From Bacteroidales bacterium (lineage in GTDB: Bacteria; Bacteroidota; Bacteroidia; Bacteroidales; UBA932), in NCBI GenBank assembly GCA_024699055.1, contig JAILQG010000072.1, positions 1-34,712 of the forward strand: a stretch of DNA of 34,712 nucleotides. Direction: 5' to 3'. The translations under genes and the position numbers were made by a program. Position 1 is the stretch's first letter. Each line of letters begins with the position of its first letter. The notes beneath the pieces are model-generated. The model made no database searches. It saw only the letters and a list, made by a program, of their open reading frames with translations, and was not told the DNA's origin. Shown piece after piece: positions 16,859 through 24,176 of this stretch.

Positions 16859-17950
16859 TCAGTCTCCGGCTTCCTTGAGCCTTTCGGCGTTTTCGGCAAT
16901 CTGCAGCTGGTCGATGCACTCCTGGATGTCTCCGTCCATGAATGCGGGCAGATTATACATGCTCCACCCTATGCGGTGGTCGGTGACACGCCCCTGAGGA
17001 TAATTGTAGGTGCGGATCTTCGCGCTGCGGTCGCCCGTGGACACCATGGTTTTGCGCTTGGCGGCGATACCGTCAAGATATTTCTGGTGCTCCATGTTGT
17101 ACAGACGGGTACGAAGTTCGGCCATAGCCCTTTCGGTATTCTTGATCTGGGAGCGTTCCTCCTGGCACTGCACCACGATTCCGGAAGGGATGTGGGTGAG
17201 ACGCACTGCGGAGTAAGTGGTGTTGACGCCCTGTCCGCCGGGGCCGGAAGCGCAGAAAAGGTCTTTGCGGATATCCGCCGGATTGAGCTCCACGTCGAAT
17301 TCGTCGGCCTCCGGGAAGACGGCGACCGATGCCGCGGAAGTCTGGATGCGGCCCTGGGTTTCGGTCTGCGGAACCCTCTGTACGCGGTGCACGCCGCTCT
17401 CGTATTTCATGGTGCCGTACACGCCGTCGGCGCTGGAAAGCTTGAACACCACCTGCTTGTAGCCTCCGGAAGTACCGTATGACTGGTCGGTGACCTCTAG
17501 TTTCCACCCCTTGATTTCGGCATAATGCTGGTACATGCGGAAAAGGTCTCCGGCGAAGATTGCCGCCTCGTCGCCCCCGGTGCCTCCGCGGATTTCCACA
17601 ATTGCGTTCTTGGAATCGTCGGGATCGGCAGGTATGAGGAGGAGCTTTATGTTCTGCTCCATGTCGGGAAGGGCGGCTTCGATTCCGGATATCTCCTCGC
17701 GGGCGAGGTCCTTCAGGTCGGGGTCGCTTTCATTCATGAGAACGTCTTTCGCGGATGCAAGGTTCTCGAGCATCTTCTTGTATTCGAGGCCGGCCTTGAT
17801 TATGGGTTCCAGCTCCTTGTAGTCCTTGTTCAGCTGGACGTATTTCTTCATGTCCGACATCACGCCGGGATCGGAGAGCTGGGCCTGCAGGGAATCGAAT
17901 TTGTCCTGCAGGGACAGCACTTTCGTCAGCAATGTATTATCGTTTGCCAT
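16859..17950 (-). CDS. prfA: Peptide chain release factor 1
   Basis: A 363-residue class I release factor that recognises UAA and UAG in the ribosomal A site and triggers peptidyl-tRNA hydrolysis. The GGQ motif is at 238-240 in [16 protein letters not shown]. The stop-codon recognition tripeptide is PQT at 194-196 in [10 protein letters not shown], the PxT form of RF1, not the SPF form of RF2, so the assignment is firm. The N-terminal helical domain and C-terminal region ([12 protein letters not shown]) are complete. It is the first gene of a four-gene leftward operon and has a consensus promoter at 17975-17982 placed in the short gap after tcdA. Confidence 0.97.
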   Translation of the reverse strand: MANDNTLLTKVLSLQDKFDSLQAQLSDPGVMSDMKKYVQLNKDYKELEPIIKAGLEYKKMLENLASAKDVLMNESDPDLKDLAREEISGIEAALPDMEQNIKLLLIPADPDDSKNAIVEIRGGTGGDEAAIFAGDLFRMYQHYAEIKGWKLEVTDQSYGTSGGYKQVVFKLSSADGVYGTMKYESGVHRVQRVPQTETQGRIQTSAASVAVFPEADEFDVELNPADIRKDLFCASGPGGQGVNTTYSAVRLTHIPSGIVVQCQEERSQIKNTERAMAELRTRLYNMEHQKYLDGIAAKRKTMVSTGDRSAKIRTYNYPQGRVTDHRIGWSMYNLPAFMDGDIQECIDQLQIAENAERLKEAGD

Positions 17951-17974
17951 ATTGTCTCGTAACGGAATAATTCA

Positions 17975-17982
17975 CAAATTTA
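17975..17982 (-). promoter_or_regulatory. Promoter of the prfA operon
   Basis: Leftward TAAATTTG, an exact TAnnTTTG, with a TTG element (complement of 18003-18005) 20 bases upstream, within the usual 17-23. The TTG falls in the last codons of tcdA. The box ends 24 bases before the prfA ATG. Confidence 0.75.
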
Positions 17983-17986
17983 CAAA

Positions 17987-18721
17987 TTAACGGGGACTTG
18001 TGCAACTGCCTGTCAGAATGCCTGTCGCCGCCTGGGCACAGACACAGCCGAAAACCGCCGGCAGATATGAAATGGTGCCGACGTTGCTGCGCTTGTTGCG
18101 CCCTTCCTCCGGTATCATGGCCTCTTCGACCGGTTTCTCCTCGGAATAGACGGCCAGGAACCCTTCGGTGATGCCAAGTCTGTGCAGACGCTTCCGCAAC
18201 TGGTGTGCCAGCGGGCACATCCTGGTTTTGGAGATGTCGGCGATGCGGACGGCGGTGGCGTCGAGCTTGGCTCCGGAGCCCATCGACGACACCAGCGGCA
18301 GTCCCTGCGAAAGGCAGAACTGGATCAGGGCTATTTTCGGCGACAGGGTGTCGATGGCATCCACCACGCAGTCGAAAACTCGGCCTCCGAGCAGCCTGGG
18401 GATGTTTTCCTCGCAAATGAAATCATCTATGACCTCCAGGTCGAGCGAAGGGTTTATATCTTTCAGCCGTTCCGAAAGCACCTCCGTCTTGGGACGCCCT
18501 ACGGTGGAATGGAGGGCCGGCAGCTGGCGGTTGATATTGCTCACTGACACTTTGTCGGAGTCGATGAGAGTCAGATGGCCCACTCCGGCGCGTACCAGCA
18601 TTTCCGCGGCGCACGCACCCACGCCCCCGGCTCCCACAACCAGCACGCGGGATGCGGTGAGTTTCCGGAGTCCTTCGGGCCCGAGGAGCAATTCGGTACG
18701 TTCCTGCCAGTTTTCAGCCAT
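17987..18721 (-). CDS. tcdA: tRNA threonylcarbamoyladenosine dehydratase (ThiF/E1-like)
   Basis: A 244-residue E1-like ATP-dependent enzyme that cyclises the t6A modification at position 37 of ANN-decoding tRNAs to ct6A. The Rossmann motif GAGGVG is at 30-35, followed by DSDKVSVSNINRQ (54-66) typical of the TcdA/CsdL branch. SSMGSGAKLDAT and VGTISYLPAVFGCVCA complete the family pattern. The related MoeB/ThiF proteins would usually sit near molybdopterin or thiamine genes, and none are here. It starts 1 bp after the mazG stop and is probably co-transcribed with it. Confidence 0.9.
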   Translation of the reverse strand: MAENWQERTELLLGPEGLRKLTASRVLVVGAGGVGACAAEMLVRAGVGHLTLIDSDKVSVSNINRQLPALHSTVGRPKTEVLSERLKDINPSLDLEVIDDFICEENIPRLLGGRVFDCVVDAIDTLSPKIALIQFCLSQGLPLVSSMGSGAKLDATAVRIADISKTRMCPLAHQLRKRLHRLGITEGFLAVYSEEKPVEEAMIPEEGRNKRSNVGTISYLPAVFGCVCAQAATGILTGSCTSPR

Positions 18722-18722
18722 G

Positions 18723-19553
18723 TCAGAGCCCTTTTGCCTTGCCTTCGTCCCAGATGGCGTCCATTTCGGCTAGTGTCATCTTTCCGAGATCCATCCCCCT
18801 TTCGGACACCTGGTTTTCCATGTATGTGAAACGGCGCAGGAATTTCGCGCATGCCCCGTCCAGCGCCACGGAAGGATCGACACCATATAGGCGCGATGCG
18901 TTCACCAGCGCGAAAAGCGCGTCGCCGAACTCCTCTTCGGCGTGCTCGCAGCTGACCACGGGCGCGCTCGAGCGTGCCGCGGTCTTACTGGCATCCAGGC
19001 CCACTGCCTCCTTCGCCTCTGCAACCTCTTCATAGACCTTAGGCCAGACGTCGGCCGGTTTTTCCCAGTCGAAGCCGACGGCGGACGCCTTGTCCTGCAG
19101 TATAAACGCTTTCCGCAGCGGCTCACAGCTCCTGGGAACGCCCTCCAGGATGGTGCGCTTTCCGCCCTTCTCCTTTTTCTTCCGAAGCTCCCAGGCTTTT
19201 GCTACGTCCTCGGCCGACATTTCCTTGCCGGATTCGGGTCCGAACACGTGAGGATGGCGGAAAATCATCTTCTCGCACATTCCGTCCAGCACGTCGGCGA
19301 TGTCATAGATGCCTTTCTCCTCCCCCACTTTGGCATAGAAGAGCACGTGCAGGGCCAGGTCACCCAGTTCTTTCTTGAGTTCCGAATCGTCCCCGTCCAG
19401 AACCGCGTCGCTCAGCTCATACACCTCTTCTATGGTGAGGGGCCTCAACGTTTCGTTGGTCTGGGCATGGTTCCAGGGACACTTCTCCCGGAGCCTGTCC
19501 ATCACGTCCAAAGCCCTTTCGAAAGCTAAAAGCTTCTCTTCTTTTGAATGCAT
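18723..19553 (-). CDS. mazG: Nucleoside triphosphate pyrophosphohydrolase MazG
   Basis: A 276-residue all-alpha NTP pyrophosphatase that hydrolyses (d)NTPs to monophosphates and PPi, thought to clean the nucleotide pool. The first MazG domain has CPWNHAQTNETL (usual CPWD form with Asn), EEVYE at 42-46 and KELGD at 61-65, giving the ExxE...ExxD Mg site. A second, weaker MazG repeat follows (EEFGDALFALVNASR), as in E. coli-type MazG. The frame is open to 19664, but 19553 (MHSKEEKLLAF) is preferred because the upstream part covers both divergent promoters and overlaps the next gene. No MazE/MazF toxin pair is nearby. Confidence 0.93.
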   Translation of the reverse strand: MHSKEEKLLAFERALDVMDRLREKCPWNHAQTNETLRPLTIEEVYELSDAVLDGDDSELKKELGDLALHVLFYAKVGEEKGIYDIADVLDGMCEKMIFRHPHVFGPESGKEMSAEDVAKAWELRKKKEKGGKRTILEGVPRSCEPLRKAFILQDKASAVGFDWEKPADVWPKVYEEVAEAKEAVGLDASKTAARSSAPVVSCEHAEEEFGDALFALVNASRLYGVDPSVALDGACAKFLRRFTYMENQVSERGMDLGKMTLAEMDAIWDEGKAKGL

Positions 19554-19565
19554 TGGAATAAATGT

Positions 19566-19573
19566 TAAATTTG
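19566..19573 (+). promoter_or_regulatory. Promoter of the CoA-transferase gene
   Basis: TAAATTTG, an exact -7 box, with TTTG at 19543-19546 exactly 19 bases upstream, inside the first codons of mazG. The box ends 22 bases before the ATG at 19596. This is the best-matching promoter in the window. Confidence 0.78.
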
Positions 19574-19577
19574 TGGG

Positions 19578-19585
19578 CAAATTTA
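19578..19585 (-). promoter_or_regulatory. -7 box for mazG-tcdA, facing the CoA-transferase promoter
   Basis: Leftward TAAATTTG, exact match, ending 24 bases before the mazG ATG. No good TTG is seen at the normal distance upstream. It lies only 4 bases from the opposing -7 box at 19566-19573. Confidence 0.6.
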
Positions 19586-19595
19586 CTAAAATTAC

Positions 19596-20894
19596 ATGAA
19601 ACCGATAACCTTTACAACCGCGGACGAAGCCGTCAGCCACATCCCTTCGGGCTCGCACATCCACCTTTCAAGCGTCGCAAGCGTTCCCCATTGTCTCATA
19701 CAGGCCCTTTGCAGAAGGGCTGATGCAGGCGATGTACGCGACCTGCATTTCCACCACTTCCACACCGAGGGTCCGGCCCCTTACAGCGAAGAGCGCTATC
19801 AGGGCATCTTCTTCGACCAGGGCTTCTTCGTCGGCCCCAACGTGCGCAAGAACGTCAACGGCGGGTGGGCCGATTATCTGCCAGTCCACCTCGGTGAAAG
19901 CCAGAAACTCTACCGCGAACGCATCGTCAAACTGGGCGCGGCCCTCGTGAACGTTTCGATGCCCGATGAGCAGGGGCGCGTAAGTCTCGGAACCTCAGTG
20001 GACTGCAGCGTCGCGGCCGTGGAAAGCGCCGACATCGTGATAGGAGTCTGCAACCCCAACGTTCCCTTTGCCTACGGCGACCTGCTGAGCGTGGACCAGT
20101 TCGATTACCTGGTCAGGGACGACACCCCGCTCGTAACCGCCGCCTTCGCCGAACCCACGCCCACCGAAGTCCTCATCGGCAAGAACGCCGCCGCCCTCGT
20201 GGAAGACGGCGACTGCATCCAGATGGGCATCGGCGCGCTGCCGAACGCCCTTGCCGCCCAGCTCGGAAACCACAAGCACCTCGGCCTGCATACTGAAATG
20301 TTCGCGGACGGCCTGCTCGGACTCATCAAGAAGGGTGTGATCGACGGAACCCGCAAGAAGATAGACACGGGCAAGGTTGTAGCATCCTTCCTGCTCGGTT
20401 CTCAAGACGTCTATTCCTTCATCGACAAGAACGAGAACGTCCTCATGAGGGACATCAAATATGTCAACGATCCCTATGTTATCCGTCAGAACCCCCACAT
20501 GAAGGCCATCAACTCGGCGGTGGAGGTAGACCTTACCGGCCAGATCTGTGCAGATTCCATCGGCACCCGCATCTGGAGCGGCACCGGCGGACAGCTTGAA
20601 TTCGTTAGGGGCGCCTCCATGAGCGAAGGGGGCAAGAGCATCACCGCTTTCGCCTCGCAGACCAAGTACGGCGGCAGCAAGATAGTGCCCGAGCTCCATG
20701 CCGGCGCCGGAGTCGTCACCCCGAGGGCGGACGCACACTGGGTAGTTACCGAATTCGGAGCCGTGGACCTCTATGGCAAGAGCCTGCAGGAAAGGGCCAG
20801 GCTGCTCATCAGCATAGCCCATCCCGACAACAGGGAAGAACTCGAGAAAGCGGCCTTCGATCGTTTCGGACCGCACTGGCACCTGGTCAGATAG
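19596..20894 (+). CDS. Acetyl-CoA hydrolase/CoA-transferase family protein (butyryl- or 4-hydroxybutyrate-CoA:acetate type)
   Basis: A 432-residue class I CoA-transferase with both halves of the acetyl-CoA hydrolase/transferase fold. Length and layout resemble 4-hydroxybutyrate CoA-transferase and butyryl-CoA:acetate CoA-transferase more than the longer (~500-residue) succinyl-CoA:acetate enzymes. Glu234 in GLHTEMFADG is the likely catalytic glutamate that forms the glutamyl-CoA intermediate; GTRIWSGTGGQLEFVRGA and the C-terminal GAVDLYGKSL are conserved family segments. The cytoplasmic enzyme would move CoA between acetyl-CoA and another short acyl acid. Exact substrates cannot be read from sequence. 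It is monocistronic, with its own consensus promoter, and its last 8 bases overlap the convergent cstA. Confidence 0.87.
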   Translation: MKPITFTTADEAVSHIPSGSHIHLSSVASVPHCLIQALCRRADAGDVRDLHFHHFHTEGPAPYSEERYQGIFFDQGFFVGPNVRKNVNGGWADYLPVHLGESQKLYRERIVKLGAALVNVSMPDEQGRVSLGTSVDCSVAAVESADIVIGVCNPNVPFAYGDLLSVDQFDYLVRDDTPLVTAAFAEPTPTEVLIGKNAAALVEDGDCIQMGIGALPNALAAQLGNHKHLGLHTEMFADGLLGLIKKGVIDGTRKKIDTGKVVASFLLGSQDVYSFIDKNENVLMRDIKYVNDPYVIRQNPHMKAINSAVEVDLTGQICADSIGTRIWSGTGGQLEFVRGASMSEGGKSITAFASQTKYGGSKIVPELHAGAGVVTPRADAHWVVTEFGAVDLYGKSLQERARLLISIAHPDNREELEKAAFDRFGPHWHLVR

Positions 20895-22341
20895 CTTTCT
20901 TCAGCTTTTTAGCGCGAAGCAGGTAATACAGGCAGATGGCCACCGAGAAAACTCCTACGGCGATGTACGGGGTCCATGCCTGCGGAAGATTGAAACCTAT
21001 CTTTTCGACACAGATATAAGTTAGACACACCGCCGTCATGAAGGCGGCAGGAAGAAGGGTCATGAGATACCATGCGCCCTTCTTTTCTGTTGTAAGATAA
21101 GCCGTTATCGCCCACAGGGTAAAGCAGGAAAGGGTCTGGTTCGACCATCCGAAATAGCGCCATACTATGTTGAATCCGTTCTCGTCGGCGATGTTGAACC
21201 AGAGCATCAGGGCTCCGGCGGCGAAGAGCGGAACCGCGATGAGGAGGCGCTTCGCATAATTGCTCTGCTCGAGATGAAGGGCGTCGGCTATCATGAGGCG
21301 GGCGCTGCGGAAAGCGGTATCGCCGCTGGTGATAGGTGCAGCCACAACACCGAGAAGGGCAAGGATGCCGCCCAGCACGCCCAGCCAGCTGCGGGATACG
21401 GCCGTAACTACTGCAGGAGCCTGTGCGCTCAGGTCGGAGCCCACCTCCGCCGCTCCCCCGGCATAGAAGAAATACGAACTAACCGCCGCCCAGATGAGCG
21501 CTATCGCACCCTCGGTTATCATGGCACCATAAAATATCGGACGCCCGAGCTTCTCGTTTTTGATGCAGCGTGCCATCATCGGGCTCTGGGTGGCATGGAA
21601 ACCGCTGATAGCGCCGCAGGCGACTGTGATGAAGAGGCACGGGAATATCGACTGGCCGCTGAGCAGGCCGCTGGACTTGCCCATGTTCCCGAGACCGTCC
21701 CAGAATTCAGGAATGGCCGGCCACTTTACCAGCAGGCAGACGGCGAGGGCCACCGCCATGAAAATCAACGCGAACGCGAATATGGGATAGAAGCGGCCGA
21801 TTATCTTGTCGATGGGGACCAGGGTGGCCAGAAGATAATACACGAAAACCACTGCGACCCATATCATCATGCCCCCTCCGGTCATTCCGCCCAGGATTAT
21901 TGCGGGGCTGTACACGAAAACGGCTCCCACCATCACCATGAGCAGGATGGAGAAGACCAGCATCACGGTACTGGTCCCCTTGCCCAGATACTTCCGGATG
22001 ATTTCGGGAAGACCGGCTCCCCCGTTGCGAACGGACAGCATGCCCGACATGTAATCGTGCACCGCTCCGGCGAAAATACATCCGAACACTATCCACAGAT
22101 AGCATGACGGGCCGAACTTGGCCCCCATGATGGCACCGAAAATGGGCCCCGTTCCCGCTATGTTGAGGAACTGGATCATGTAGACCTTCCATGACGGCAT
22201 CGGCACATAGTCCACGCCGTCCGCCTTGGAAACCGCAGGCGTGGCGCGCGAAGGATCGGGACCGAAGGCCCTCTCTACGAACCTACCGTAAAGGACATAG
22301 CCCAGAATCAGGGCCGCAAGGCTGATCAGGAATGAGAACAT
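20887..22341 (-). CDS. cstA: Carbon starvation protein A (CstA) family transporter
   Basis: A 484-residue polytopic inner-membrane protein with more than ten hydrophobic segments. CstA-family features include the N-terminal GYVLYGRFVERAFGPD, then GTGPIFGAIMGAKFGP and FAGAVHDYMSGMLSVRNGG, and FHATQSPMMARC in mid-protein. Family members import peptides and pyruvate; E. coli CstA and BtsT are ~700-residue long forms, whereas this is the short form without the extended C-terminal part. It lies 14 bp after rsmD and is the last gene of that operon. Its 3' end overlaps the CoA-transferase gene by 8 bases. A role in uptake of pyruvate feeding acyl-CoA metabolism is possible but inferred. Confidence 0.92.
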   Translation of the reverse strand: MFSFLISLAALILGYVLYGRFVERAFGPDPSRATPAVSKADGVDYVPMPSWKVYMIQFLNIAGTGPIFGAIMGAKFGPSCYLWIVFGCIFAGAVHDYMSGMLSVRNGGAGLPEIIRKYLGKGTSTVMLVFSILLMVMVGAVFVYSPAIILGGMTGGGMMIWVAVVFVYYLLATLVPIDKIIGRFYPIFAFALIFMAVALAVCLLVKWPAIPEFWDGLGNMGKSSGLLSGQSIFPCLFITVACGAISGFHATQSPMMARCIKNEKLGRPIFYGAMITEGAIALIWAAVSSYFFYAGGAAEVGSDLSAQAPAVVTAVSRSWLGVLGGILALLGVVAAPITSGDTAFRSARLMIADALHLEQSNYAKRLLIAVPLFAAGALMLWFNIADENGFNIVWRYFGWSNQTLSCFTLWAITAYLTTEKKGAWYLMTLLPAAFMTAVCLTYICVEKIGFNLPQAWTPYIAVGVFSVAICLYYLLRAKKLKKAI

Positions 22342-22355
22342 GGGGATTCAATTCA

Positions 22356-22892
22356 TCAAGCGGGTTCAAAAAAGCTGAAATGCACGCGTCCGTACACCTT
22401 TTCCTTCACGAAACACGGATGGCCGGTGAACGAGTGTTCATCTCCGTGCTCGAGGACGAGATAACGCTCCGGGTGAAGGATACCGGCTTCCAGAACCCGG
22501 TCGGGGATGGTCTCCAGCCCCTCGAGGGCATACGGCGGATCAGCGAAAACGATGTCGAACTTCTCTTTGCAGACAGGGAGGAAATCGAACACGTTGTCAT
22601 GCACGGCCGTGACGTTGTCGAGCCCGAGGCGGGCGGCTTCCTTTTTTATGAAGCGGGCATTGTCCCGGGACATCTCCACGCAGTAAACACGGCCTGCACC
22701 GCGCGACGCGAATTCAAAACTGACGGCGCCGGTACCCCCGAAGAGGTCGAGGACCTTGAGGGCGTCGAATTCGTATTCATTCCCCAGCACGTTGAAGAGC
22801 CCCTCCCTCGCGAAATCGGTGGTGGGGCGGGCGGAATAGCAGGGAGGAAGTTCGATAATCCGCCCCTTGAGCCTGCCGCCTATTATCCGCAT
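22356..22892 (-). CDS. rsmD: 16S rRNA (guanine(966)-N2)-methyltransferase RsmD
   Basis: A 178-residue SAM-dependent methyltransferase that modifies G966 in helix 31 of 16S rRNA. The N-terminus MRIIGGRLKGR and the following RPTTDFAREGLFNVL are the RsmD signature. The SAM-binding loop is LDLFGGTGAV (48-57) and the catalytic tetrad DPPY is at 118-121. Length is normal. Its start overlaps the end of the DUF3822-like gene by 10 bases, implying translational coupling. Confidence 0.95.
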   Translation of the reverse strand: MRIIGGRLKGRIIELPPCYSARPTTDFAREGLFNVLGNEYEFDALKVLDLFGGTGAVSFEFASRGAGRVYCVEMSRDNARFIKKEAARLGLDNVTAVHDNVFDFLPVCKEKFDIVFADPPYALEGLETIPDRVLEAGILHPERYLVLEHGDEHSFTGHPCFVKEKVYGRVHFSFFEPA

Positions 22893-23371
22893 AGCAGTTC
22901 GACGCTCCTGAAATAACGATAAAGGCTCATTTCGTCTTCGGACGAAATCTTATGGCGCCAGTAAATGGAGCTGACCTCGGGATTGAGCTGCAACTGATTG
23001 AGGGCAAGGAAGATATAATATTCGGCCGTGGTAAAGTCGGGAGCTTCGAAGCTGTTTGCCAGAAGCAAACCGTTACCCTGTGCGATGGCCAGATACAGGC
23101 GGCCTTCCTTCCAGCTTGCGAGGATCTTGTTGTAGTCCTGGATGCCGGGAAGGTCGCGGAGCACGTACCACAGCTCCGGCACGGCGCGGGTGTCTTCGGA
23201 AGGAGCCGCATAAACCAGCACGGAATCGTACTGGCGCACCTCGACTGCCTTTACCACATCACCCTCATCAAGAACAACGACTTCCCCAAGGATGTCCCTT
23301 GAGGAAGCCTGTTGGTAGAAATGCGCCGGCACCAGAGTGCACCTCGGCGTAAGGAGGCTGGTTTCTTCCAC
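22883..23371 (-). CDS. DUF3822-like protein, short form, GTG start
   Basis: A 162-residue soluble protein. The stretches CTLVPAHFYQQ near the start and LYLAIAQGNGLLLANSFEA, with TAEYYIFLALNQLQLNPE later, resemble DUF3822, a Bacteroidetes family of unknown function frequently next to rsmD. Family members are, from memory, about 260 residues, so this copy appears to lack the N-terminal third to half. The start codon is GTG at 23371, whose G is shared with the TAG stop of the upstream gene (TAGTG), so translation probably depends on re-initiation. The 3' end overlaps rsmD by 10 bases. The operon position supports the family call; function is unknown. Confidence 0.62.
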   Translation of the reverse strand: MEETSLLTPRCTLVPAHFYQQASSRDILGEVVVLDEGDVVKAVEVRQYDSVLVYAAPSEDTRAVPELWYVLRDLPGIQDYNKILASWKEGRLYLAIAQGNGLLLANSFEAPDFTTAEYYIFLALNQLQLNPEVSSIYWRHKISSEDEMSLYRYFRSVELLCG

Positions 23372-24066
23372 TACTCCCAGTTGCCCGCGTTGTTGTTAGG
23401 TGCGGAGATGGAACCTACCTGAAGGCCTTCGTAACGGTTCTTGTCGCGCTGGTCGGCATCGAGGTTGATACGAAGCTGGTTGTCCAGACCCTTGAGGAGA
23501 GCCTTGTAGGGCATCCTGGCCTCGAACAAAGGAACGGGAACGCCGGAAACCATCTTGGTGACAGCCTCCATCTGGACAGGCTCGCCGTCCGAGAACGGGA
23601 TGTACTTGAGATCGTCGAGGTTGAGGTCGGGACGGTCGTTGAAGAGAGTGTCCTTTACGGGAATCTTGCTCTCGATGGTGTAGACCAGGTTGTGGTCTCC
23701 CTTGAGGTAGAGGTCCTGAAGCATCTCGGGAGTAACCTTGCCGCGGATGCTCTTCTTGACAGCCTCGGTGTGGGCCACTGCCAGGGAGTCGTCCATGGAG
23801 CCGACCTGCATGATGATGGACATTTTGCCGTTGTTATAGAAATCCTTGAGGGAATCCACGGTGCTGGTGAACCTGCCGTTAACGGACTTGTAAGCCACCT
23901 GAAGAGTGCGGATGTCCTTGAGGCGCTGGATGGCGACGCTTTCGCGATAAGCCTTCTGCTTGTTGAAGTTGACCGGCTTGTTGATGCTCTTTACGATTGC
24001 GATTGCAAGGAATACGCATGCCACGGCCAGCAGGATTTCAAGAATGATCTGGAGTGATTTCTTCAT
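23371..24066 (-). CDS. Conserved Bacteroidales membrane-anchored protein with pilin-like layout, function unknown
   Basis: A 231-residue protein with one N-terminal hydrophobic helix (about 6-28) and a long extra-cytoplasmic domain. After the helix comes an amphipathic segment RLKDIRTLQVAYKSVNGRFT followed by DSLKDFYNNGKM, reminiscent of the layout of type II pseudopilins (hydrophobic helix, then a short globular head). The GFTLIE-type prepilin cleavage motif is absent, so true pilin processing is unlikely. The C-terminus (QLRINLDADQRDKNRYEGL, ending GNWE) is a pattern I associate with a widespread Bacteroidales family next to DUF3822 and rsmD. It is the first gene of a four-gene operon with a consensus promoter. 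No function can be assigned. Confidence 0.7.
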   Translation of the reverse strand: MKKSLQIILEILLAVACVFLAIAIVKSINKPVNFNKQKAYRESVAIQRLKDIRTLQVAYKSVNGRFTSTVDSLKDFYNNGKMSIIMQVGSMDDSLAVAHTEAVKKSIRGKVTPEMLQDLYLKGDHNLVYTIESKIPVKDTLFNDRPDLNLDDLKYIPFSDGEPVQMEAVTKMVSGVPVPLFEARMPYKALLKGLDNQLRINLDADQRDKNRYEGLQVGSISAPNNNAGNWE

Positions 24067-24103
24067 AACGTTATTTTGTTTTTCAATTGTCTCTAAAACC
24101 CTA

Positions 24104-24111
24104 CAAAGTTA
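24104..24111 (-). promoter_or_regulatory. Promoter of the rsmD-cstA operon
   Basis: Leftward TAACTTTG, an exact TAnnTTTG, with a TTG element (complement of 24132-24134) 20 bases upstream. The box ends 37 bases before the ATG at 24066, leaving an A-rich leader typical of this phylum. Confidence 0.7.
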
Positions 24112-24143
24112 GAAAAAGATTGCATCAAAAGCAATATTATTCG

Positions 24144-24151
24144 TAAATTTG
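24144..24151 (+). promoter_or_regulatory. Promoter of the DHH phosphoesterase operon
   Basis: TAAATTTG with TTG at 24120-24122, 21 bases upstream. The box ends 25 bases before the ATG at 24177. It diverges from the rsmD-operon promoter in a shared 110-bp region, and the -33 elements of the two promoters lie close to the other's -7 box. Confidence 0.72.
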
Positions 24152-24176
24152 CTCACTTTTATTTTCGGATACGGCT

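Noticed and set aside
18723..19553. mazG as part of a MazEF toxin-antitoxin locus
   Set aside because: Neither MazE- nor MazF-like genes are next to it; the neighbour is tcdA.
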